Positions 24,330 through 29,621 of a stretch of DNA of 29,621 nt are shown piece after piece. The position numbers and the translations under genes are program-made. Source of the stretch: an uncultured Porphyromonadaceae bacterium (GTDB lineage Bacteria > Bacteroidota > Bacteroidia > Bacteroidales > UBA11471). The stretch lies in assembly GCA_900547555.1 (NCBI GenBank), contig URHG01000032.1:1-29621 (forward strand), read 5' to 3'. How positions within the stretch are numbered: position 1 is the first letter of the stretch; every line of letters begins with the position of its first letter. The notes below the pieces were generated by a model, which saw only the letters and a list, made by a program, of their open reading frames with translations, made no database searches and was not told where the DNA came from.

Positions 24330-24500
24330 TGTCATTCTGAACGGAACAGCGTGTAGTGAAGAATCCCACACCAAAGCGGCAATAATACGAGATTCCTCAC
24401 ATGCGTTCGGAATGACAACGCCGATAAGAAAACTCTGGGAATATCTTCACCGGCTTACCTGCTTCACTTAGAATGACAAATTGTCATCTCGAATGTATGG
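24330..24500. repeat. Degenerate further repeat units before rnpB
   Basis: One unit runs from TGTCATTCTGAACGG (24330) to CGGAATGACA (24417). Another boundary, GAATGACAAATTGTCATCTCGAA, stands at 24471-24493. They share ends with modules A and B but have different interiors. They stop about 70 bases before the rnpB promoter. Confidence 0.65.
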
Positions 24501-24567
24501 AACGAAGTTCATTTGGAAAACCCAGCGAGTTTATCCTATTTTTTACGATTGATTTTATGAAGAGATG

Positions 24568-24598
24568 TTGGTAGAACAGCCGAAATACCGTATCTTTG
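24568..24598 (+). promoter_or_regulatory. rnpB: Promoter of rnpB
   Basis: TTG at 24568-24570, 20 bases, then TATCTTTG at 24591-24598: the Bacteroidetes consensus with ideal spacing. It places the start of transcription about 10 bases before the mature RNase P RNA. Confidence 0.8.
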
Positions 24599-24607
24599 TA
24601 TTTCAAC

Positions 24608-24915
24608 AGCAGGACAGTCTGTCGCTCGTGAAAACGCGAGAGGAAAGTCCGGGCAACACAGAGCACCATATTTCTTAACGGGAAGCTGTCCGTGAGGGCA
24701 GAGTAGCGTAACAGAAAATAACCGCTGCTTCGGCAGTAAGGGTGAAAAGGTGAGGTAAGAGCTTACCGGTCTTTGTGGCGACACAGAGAGCCGTACGTCT
24801 TATGGGTTGCAAGGTTATGTACACCGGCGCTATCAGGGCTGCTCGTCCGATGCCGGGGGGTAAACCGCTCGATCTTTATGGCAACATAAAGGCCAGATAA
24901 ATGACAGACACTTTC
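24608..24915 (+). ncRNA. rnpB: RNase P RNA component (bacterial type A)
   Basis: This is the catalytic RNA that trims tRNA 5' ends. Conserved blocks are in order: GAGGAAAGTCCGGGC from 24640, ACAGAAAATAACCGC at 24711-24725, AAGGGTGAAAAGGTGAGGTAA, and near the 3' end GGGGGGTAAACCGCTCGATC at 24855-24873 and AAGGCCAGATAAATGACAGAC. The outer helix P1 pairs GTCTGTC (24617-24623) with GACAGAC (24903-24909). Both ends are estimated to within about 10 bases. A consensus promoter precedes it. A membrane-protein gene follows closely with no terminator visible between them. Confidence 0.95.
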
Positions 24916-24975
24916 TCTCAGGAAAGTACAGAACCCGGCTTATCGTCCTGCTGTTTTTTTGATAAAACTTCCGGC

Positions 24976-26352
24976 ATGGCAGCGACAAAACAAAAAAAAT
25001 GGCGCATTATTTTTCGTCGGACATATCGGTTTATCATATATGATATGTGGCGTATTACGGGAAATGAAGTTTCCGGTAGCCGCCATCGTCTCATCAATTT
25101 GATGAAGACCATTTATCTCTCGATACAACGCTTTATCGCCGATGATTTGCAGGCCCGCGCCGCAGCTCTCACTTTCAATACGTTGCTGGCCATTGTTCCG
25201 GCATTGGCGTTGGTCTTTGCCGTGGCCAAAGGATTCGGTTTCCAGACCATCGTACAAAGTCAGTTATTCGACTATTTCCCCGCTCAGCGCGAGGCTTTGG
25301 AGCAGGCCATGACTTTTGTCGATTCTTATTTGGCGCAAACCAAAGACGGTATTTTTGTAGGAGTGGGTATTCTTTTCCTCATGTGGTCGGTCGTGAGTCT
25401 GCTGAATAGTGTCGAGACGACATTCAACGATATATGGCAGGTTTCGAAACAGCGGTCGATATATCGTAAAATTGTCGACTATATCGCTATAATGGTACTG
25501 TTGCCCATTTTGATGATCGTTGCCGGCGGATTGTCGATTTTCGTTACCTCGGGTATCGATACCAAACCGATGTTGGCTTTTTTGAGTCCCGTGTTGCGTT
25601 TTGCTTTGGCGGTAAGTCCCTATATCTTGACCTGTATCGTTTTCACGGCTTTGTATATTTTGGTTCCCAATACGAGAGTCAAGTTTTGGAATGCTTTGGT
25701 TTCGGGGGTAATATGCGGTTTGTCGTTCCAGTTGTTGCAGTTTGTCTATATCAGCGGTCAGGTATGGGTTTCGCGTTATAATGCCATATATGGTAGTTTT
25801 GCTTTCCTGCTTTTGTTCTTGTTATGGATGTGGATTTCGTGGCTCATTTGCCTTTTCGGAGCCGTCCTTTCGTATTCTTCCCAGAATGTCGAAAAATTCA
25901 ATTTCGATAAAGACATAAAAAATATCAGCCGGAGGTATAAAGATTTTGTCGTGCTGGTGGTCGTGTCGGTCATCGTACAGCGTTTTGTACGGGGAGAGGC
26001 TCCGCTTACCCGACATCAGATCGCATCGTCTTACCGCATACCCGTGCGCCTTACGGGACAGGTCTTGCAACAGTTGTTGGAGGCCAAAATCATACGAGGT
26101 ACGCCTACCTCCGATGAACGTGTATGGGCATATATGCCGGCGATCGATGTGTCGAGGTTGAGTGTGGGCATGCTTTTGAGGCGTCTTGACCGTAACGGGT
26201 CGGAAAATTTCAAGATCGACCGCCGTCTTTACCATAAGCAGTGGCGGGCTATGCTCGATACCCGGGAGGCTTCGTATCTCGAAGGCGATGCGATGTTGGT
26301 AAAAGATTTGAATTTCGATTCTTTCATGAAAGATATAAAAATCGAAGAGTAG
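24976..26352 (+). CDS. YihY/UPF0761 family inner-membrane protein
   Basis: The 458-residue protein has the YihY core (about 50-330): ALTFNTLLAIVPALALVFAVAKGFG, the conserved FNDIWQV, and about six transmembrane helices ending in FLLLFLLWMWISWLICLFGAVLSY. A cytosolic C-terminal extension of ~130 residues resembles a winged helix (LTRHQIASSYRIPVRLTGQVLQQLLEAKII). The molecular role is unknown; the family was once wrongly called RNase BN. I chose the ATG at 24976 (MAATKQKKW), because the earlier in-frame ATG at 24901 falls inside RNase P RNA. It is probably co-transcribed with rnpB or uses a promoter inside it, and yccF follows after 23 bases. Confidence 0.9.
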   Translation: MAATKQKKWRIIFRRTYRFIIYDMWRITGNEVSGSRHRLINLMKTIYLSIQRFIADDLQARAAALTFNTLLAIVPALALVFAVAKGFGFQTIVQSQLFDYFPAQREALEQAMTFVDSYLAQTKDGIFVGVGILFLMWSVVSLLNSVETTFNDIWQVSKQRSIYRKIVDYIAIMVLLPILMIVAGGLSIFVTSGIDTKPMLAFLSPVLRFALAVSPYILTCIVFTALYILVPNTRVKFWNALVSGVICGLSFQLLQFVYISGQVWVSRYNAIYGSFAFLLLFLLWMWISWLICLFGAVLSYSSQNVEKFNFDKDIKNISRRYKDFVVLVVVSVIVQRFVRGEAPLTRHQIASSYRIPVRLTGQVLQQLLEAKIIRGTPTSDERVWAYMPAIDVSRLSVGMLLRRLDRNGSENFKIDRRLYHKQWRAMLDTREASYLEGDAMLVKDLNFDSFMKDIKIEE

Positions 26353-26375
26353 AGTATTTTTAAATAAGATGCGGT

Positions 26376-26750
26376 ATGAGCATATTGGGTAATATTATTT
26401 GGTTGGTTTTCGGAGGCTTCTTCATGGCTCTGGAATATTTGGTATCCGGTTTTTTGTTATGCTGTACCATCATCGGCATACCTTTCGGATTACAAGTTTT
26501 CAAGATCGGTTTGGTTGCCCTTTTGCCTTTCGGGCAAACGACTGTTGTCGAGGACGGCAGTCGCAGTTGTCTCGAAATCATCATGAATGTGATTTGGTTT
26601 TTTATCGGAGGCATTTGGATTGCATTGAGCCATCTTGTTTGGGGATTGCTGTTCTGTATTACAGTTGTGGGTATTCCGTTCGGTATTCAACATTTCAAGC
26701 TCATGCGGGTGGCTTTGTTTCCTTTTGGACGGACGGTTATCCCTTCTTGA
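26376..26750 (+). CDS. yccF: YccF-domain small membrane protein
   Basis: This 124-residue integral membrane protein consists of two YccF units. Each has a hydrophobic hairpin followed by GIPFG: CCTIIGIPFGLQVFKIGLVALLPFG at about 28-53 and CITVVGIPFGIQHFKLMRVALFPFG at about 92-117. That gives four transmembrane helices with an internal two-fold repeat. The family function is unknown. It lies 23 bases after yihY on the same strand. No terminator follows; the gene runs out into the right-hand repeat region. Confidence 0.9.
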   Translation: MSILGNIIWLVFGGFFMALEYLVSGFLLCCTIIGIPFGLQVFKIGLVALLPFGQTTVVEDGSRSCLEIIMNVIWFFIGGIWIALSHLVWGLLFCITVVGIPFGIQHFKLMRVALFPFGRTVIPS

Positions 26751-26832
26751 TGTTCTCCTTTTTGTAATATAGTCGAAAGGAGAGTCCGATACATATTTCA
26801 CTTCGCTGTCGGTACGTTCAGAATAACATTGT

Positions 26833-26928
26833 TGTCATTCCGAGTGAGGGCGATAGCCCGACGAGGAATCTTATGAGAAATGTATGTTTAACGGGAGATT
26901 TTTCGGTGTTCTGCATCTCAGAATGACA
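26833..26928. repeat. Dispersed repeat module A, right copy (96 bp, inverted)
   Basis: This is the reverse complement of 23975-24070, the same length, about 89 percent identical by eye. The most conserved half contains GAGGGCGATAGCCCGACGAG with an internal GGGC/GCCC stem. It lies in the 860-base gene-free stretch between yccF and the xylE terminator. Confidence 0.85.
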
Positions 26929-26974
26929 ATGCGCCACAAGGGTTGTATCGTTAGGTAAGAGATTATTCCTCCTT

Positions 26975-27040
26975 TATGGTCGTCAGAATGACAAGGCGTT
27001 TTGTCATTCCGAAGTGTTAGCGAGGAATCTCATGTCAGAT
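26975..27040. repeat. Short degenerate repeat unit
   Basis: GTCAGAATGACAAGGCG at about 26981 and TTTGTCATTCCGAAGTG at 27001, followed by GCGAGGAATCTCATG, are the usual unit ends facing away from each other. The interior is short. Confidence 0.55.
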
Positions 27041-27097
27041 ACATTCTTAGATTATTCATCGCAATTCATTTCGTATGGAATTATGGAATGATACTGT

Positions 27098-27291
27098 TGT
27101 TCCGAGAGAGACCTTTATCCGAGTGTAAGGAATCCCGTCTCTCTATATATCTATCGGCAGAGATTCTTCATATCACTTCGTTTCATTTAGAATGACATGC
27201 TTGTCATCTCGAACGCATGTGAGAGATCTCATACAAAATGTTTATTTGGTATGAGATTTCTTATTTCGCTGCCGCTACGTTCAGAATGACA
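27098..27291. repeat. Dispersed repeat module B, right copy (inverted)
   Basis: This is the reverse complement of module B at 24105-24293: it begins TTCCGAGAGAGACCTTT and ends CTACGTTCAGAATGACA. The order A then B on the plus strand is the same on both sides although each module is inverted, so this is not a simple inverted duplication. Confidence 0.82.
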
Positions 27292-27545
27292 AAGTGATGG
27301 TTTCTTTATCATTCCGAGTTTATGAGAGGTTTCTCTGGCAGGTCTCCTTATACATGGTCGTAGGTTCTTTGGGGATATTCCCCTTCAAAATATCTTTTTT
27401 TGTCATCTTGAATGTAGGAGAGATTTCAAAGTTCTATCGTTCAGTCCCGAATGACAACTGTTTCATTTTGAATGGAAAGGAGGCCTCTCCTTTGTCGAAA
27501 TATTTGAAAAGAGATTTTTCTCTTGTTGGGATCGGAATGGCAGGT
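27292..27545. repeat. Degenerate tail of the right repeat region
   Basis: It contains decayed unit ends: TTTATCATTCCGAG at 27305, TTGTCATCTTGAATG at about 27400, CCCGAATGACAACTG at about 27447 and GGAATGGCAGG near 27534. I see no gene and no RNA here. Confidence 0.5.
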
Positions 27546-27555
27546 ACATAATAAA

Positions 27556-27592
27556 ATAAGGCGCATCTAACAATTTAGGTGCGCCTTGTTTT
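27556..27592. terminator. Terminator at the end of the xyl unit
   Basis: AAGGCGCATCTAA (27558-27570) pairs with TTAGGTGCGCCTT (27575-27587), with one G-T wobble and a 4-base loop. On the minus strand ATTTTATTATG follows; on the plus strand GTTTTATTT follows. It closes the xylE transcript and probably insulates the repeat region. Confidence 0.85.
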
Positions 27593-27612
27593 ATTTCAGA
27601 AAAATAGTTGCA

Positions 27613-29103
27613 TTACCCCTTGATATGGTTTTTGCGGTTTTTCCACAATTTGCTCATATCTTCGAGAGTTTTGCCTTTGGTTTCGGGAACGAGTTTCCAC
27701 ACGAAGATAGCGGCAATAACACAGATGATACCATAAAGGGCGTATGCAAACATGTGTCCGAATTTGTCGCCCATATCGCCCACACTCATGTTATACATGG
27801 GAACGAAAGTCGACGATACGATGAAATTGAATATCCATTGGAATGCAACGGCGATAGCAACAGCGGCTCCACGTATGGTATTGGGGAAGATTTCGGCGAT
27901 AAGCACCCAGCATATCGGTCCCCATGAGAACATAAACGATGCCGAGTAGACCATGATGCTGACAACCGATACAATGGGAGGAAGCGAGACGATATTGCAA
28001 AGAGCAACGCTCAATGCTCCGATGGCCATACCGATAGAACCGGTGATGAGCAGCGGTTTGCGCCCCAGTTTCTCGACCGTAAATACAGCAACGAGGGTGA
28101 ATGAGATGTTGACGATACCCATAATGACAGTTTGTATCATGGGGTTGCCCATACCCATGCTTTCGAAAATACGCGGTGCAAAATAGAGTACGGCATTGAT
28201 ACCTACGGCCTGCTGGAATACGCTGAGCATGATACCGATAAAGATGACCATCCAGCCGTAAGTAAACAGTTTTTCGGTTTTTTCGTGAGCTGTGGCTTTG
28301 ATGTCGGCCAGAATGGTTTTAGCTTGAGCAATTCCGTTGATACGGCTCAGAACTGAGAGCGCTTTTTCATCGCGGCCGGTCATTGCCAAATAACGGGGCG
28401 TTTCGGGAACGAGCAGTACGAGCAACGAGAAAAGTGCTGCGGGGAATGCTTCGCTGCCGAACATCAGACGCCAACCCGTTTCGGTTACCCAAATCGATTC
28501 TCCGGGGTTTAAGATTTGATTTACTCCGTCTATGGCTTTCACAATGGGATTGATGTTGTCGCCCAAGATAAGGAAGTTGACAAAGTAAACGACAAGCTGT
28601 CCGAAGATGATGGCAAATTGGTTCCACGATACCAGAGTTCCCCGAATGTTACTGGGGGCGATTTCGGCAATATACATGGGGCAGATAGCCGAGGCCAAAC
28701 CTACACCTACACCTCCTAATACCCGGTAGAAGTTGAATGCGATGAGCAGGTCGAGACTGGGTTTGCCGTATTCGAAGAAAAGAAATTCGGGATGGTAAGA
28801 CCCGAGAGCCGATAGAAGATAACAGATGCCGGCAATGAAAAGAGACTTTTTACGTCCCAAATTCGATGCCAATAGTCCAGAAATGGCGCTACCGATAATA
28901 CAACCGATCAATGCGCTGGAAGATGTTATACCGTGTATGGCATCGGTGTAAACAAAGTCTTTTGCTCCCATAAAGAATGCTTGAAGACCTTTTTCTGCTC
29001 CCGAGATGACAGCCGTGTCGTATCCGAATAACAATCCTCCGATGACAGCCACCATCACGATAGAAATAAGATAGGCTTTGTTGCCTTTTTCTGCGTAATT
29101 CAT
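27613..29103 (-). CDS. xylE: Sugar porter of the major facilitator superfamily, xylose/H+ symporter type
   Basis: This 496-residue inner-membrane transporter has 12 predicted helices and full sugar-porter signatures. The N-terminal FGYDTAVISGAEKGL is in helix 1, with GRKKSLFIAG after helix 2. Between the halves are VPETPRYLAMTGR and QQAVGINAVLYFAPRIFESMG (substrate-site Gln and Asn). Further on are GRKPLLITGSIGM and the C-terminal VPETKGKTLE. XylE-type proteins couple D-xylose uptake to protons; the xylose substrate is inferred from xylA directly upstream, since homologues move glucose or arabinose too. It lies 119 bases after xylA with a large hairpin between them, and is followed by a terminator. 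Confidence 0.92.
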   Translation of the reverse strand: MNYAEKGNKAYLISIVMVAVIGGLLFGYDTAVISGAEKGLQAFFMGAKDFVYTDAIHGITSSSALIGCIIGSAISGLLASNLGRKKSLFIAGICYLLSALGSYHPEFLFFEYGKPSLDLLIAFNFYRVLGGVGVGLASAICPMYIAEIAPSNIRGTLVSWNQFAIIFGQLVVYFVNFLILGDNINPIVKAIDGVNQILNPGESIWVTETGWRLMFGSEAFPAALFSLLVLLVPETPRYLAMTGRDEKALSVLSRINGIAQAKTILADIKATAHEKTEKLFTYGWMVIFIGIMLSVFQQAVGINAVLYFAPRIFESMGMGNPMIQTVIMGIVNISFTLVAVFTVEKLGRKPLLITGSIGMAIGALSVALCNIVSLPPIVSVVSIMVYSASFMFSWGPICWVLIAEIFPNTIRGAAVAIAVAFQWIFNFIVSSTFVPMYNMSVGDMGDKFGHMFAYALYGIICVIAAIFVWKLVPETKGKTLEDMSKLWKNRKNHIKG

Positions 29104-29146
29104 GATATTGTTTTATTGATTTAGAAGTTGAATTTGGTATGATAAA

Positions 29147-29193
29147 TGTTTAGCGACAGGTTTCGGCGGGTGGCTCGATTCTGTCGCTAAACA
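29147..29193. other. Perfect 13-bp inverted repeat between xylA and xylE
   Basis: TGTTTAGCGACAG (29147-29159) and CTGTCGCTAAACA (29181-29193) are exact complements separated by 21 bases. Neither side is followed by a long T tract on the minus strand (CATTTATCATACC), so it may be an RNA stabiliser, a weak terminator setting the xylA:xylE ratio, or a protein-binding site. Confidence 0.7.
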
Positions 29194-29222
29194 CTGATTT
29201 ATTGCACGGTCATGTAGCGGGA

Positions 29223-29621
29223 TTAGCAATACATGTTGAGGATAGCCTCGTACAACTCTTGTTTGCCGCTGGTTTGTTTGGGTTCGCCTTTGGTTTTGGC
29301 GTATGCAACGACATCTTCGAGTTTGAGTTTACCTTCTTCGAATTCTTTACCCTTGCCCGAGTCGAACGAAGCGTAGCGGTCGGCCAGCATTTTTTTGTAG
29401 GGCGACTCGTTGAGAAGGTTGGCTGCGCATTCGAGTGCACGGGCCATAACGTCCATACCGGCGATGTGGGCAATAAAAATATCTTCGAGGTCGGTCGAGT
29501 TACGACGGGTTTTTGCATCGAAGTTCATACCACCGTTACCGAGGCCGCCGTTGCGGATAATCTGCATCATGGCTTGCGTGAGTTCGTAGTTGTCGATAGG
29601 GAATTGGTCGGTATCCCAGCC
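29223..29621 (-). CDS. xylA: Xylose isomerase (C-terminal part, cut by window edge)
   Basis: This enzyme converts D-xylose to D-xylulose using divalent metal. Only the last 132 codons are in the window. The segment opens with GWDTDQFP, the conserved block containing metal-binding Asp residues, and continues with GGLGNGGMNFDAKTRR (another metal-site Asp) and DIFIAHIAGMDVMARAL. The end (SGKQELYEAILNMYC) is the normal C-terminus of the longer class II enzymes of Bacteroidetes and Firmicutes. The stop is TAA at 29225-29223. It is followed by a hairpin and the xylE transporter, which supports a xylose-use operon. Confidence 0.96.
   Translation of the reverse strand, partial: GWDTDQFPIDNYELTQAMMQIIRNGGLGNGGMNFDAKTRRNSTDLEDIFIAHIAGMDVMARALECAANLLNESPYKKMLADRYASFDSGKGKEFEEGKLKLEDVVAYAKTKGEPKQTSGKQELYEAILNMYC

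Noticed and set aside
24027..24374. A 115-codon minus-strand open frame in the repeat region
   Set aside because: Its translation repeats short fragments because the DNA is repetitive; it has no coding features or promoter.
23975..24500. Possible CRISPR array because of recurring TGTCATTC units
   Set aside because: Spacing is irregular, units occur in both orientations with diverged interiors, and there are no uniform spacers or cas genes.
24901..24975. Longer start for the YihY protein at 24901
   Set aside because: These codons overlap the 3' end of RNase P RNA and are not family-like; the ATG at 24976 is more plausible.
23975..27291. A composite transposon with rnpB-yihY-yccF as cargo
   Set aside because: No transposase was seen, module order is wrong for a single pair of inverted ends, and an essential RNA is an unlikely cargo.

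Overview
The window looks like chromosome from a gut-type Bacteroidales bacterium, with Barnesiellaceae or Coprobacter relatives as a low-confidence guess. The support is: moderate GC; several promoters matching the Bacteroidetes pattern TTTG-N19-20-TAnnTTTG; a short 286-residue primary sigma factor; a DPP III with a HECLGH motif; BspA-type leucine-rich repeats; and a five-gene leu operon with two LeuA-family enzymes. No tRNA, rRNA operon, CRISPR array or insertion sequence was seen.

Layout. (1) 1-429: start of a secreted or outer-membrane protein, running off the left edge. (2) 7313-661, leftward: a tight operon of a degenerate LytM/M23 protein, dxr (isoprenoid synthesis), rseP (site-2 protease), an RlmI-type rRNA methyltransferase and a lipoprotein dipeptidyl peptidase III, closed by a terminator at 611-639. 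(3) 7607-8797, rightward: an OmpA-family protein with its own promoter. (4) 15102-8950, leftward: leuA, leuC, leuD, a citramalate-synthase-like gene and leuB. The operon is preceded by a consensus promoter, a 25-codon leader peptide rich in Leu and Ile, and a terminator hairpin just before leuA. Together these form a classical attenuator that probably senses Leu and Ile. (5) 15558-19380, rightward: a compact four-ORF cluster resembling phage tail-fibre modules. It holds a short repeat protein, a fibre stalk fused to a probable clan GH-A glycosidase (the first two ORFs look like one gene split by a frameshift), a small unknown protein and a leucine-rich-repeat protein. No other phage genes are nearby. 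(6) 19533-21212: a secreted BspA-type LRR protein with Ig-like domains and a type-IX-like tail. (7) 22151-21291 and 23801-22302, leftward: rpoD and an HtrA/DegP protease. (8) 24608-26750: RNase P RNA followed by yihY and yccF, flanked on both sides by about 0.5-0.7 kb of mosaic repeats whose modules recur in reverse orientation. (9) 29621-27613, leftward: the end of xylA, then a xylE-type sugar/proton symporter.

How the genes work together. LeuA makes isopropylmalate from 2-oxoisovalerate. The CimA-like enzyme would make citramalate from pyruvate. LeuC, LeuD and LeuB can process both products, so one operon with one leader could feed both leucine and isoleucine synthesis. XylA and XylE form a xylose uptake and isomerisation unit. 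The envelope operon groups an essential isoprenoid step with membrane proteolysis and a putative periplasmic scaffold.
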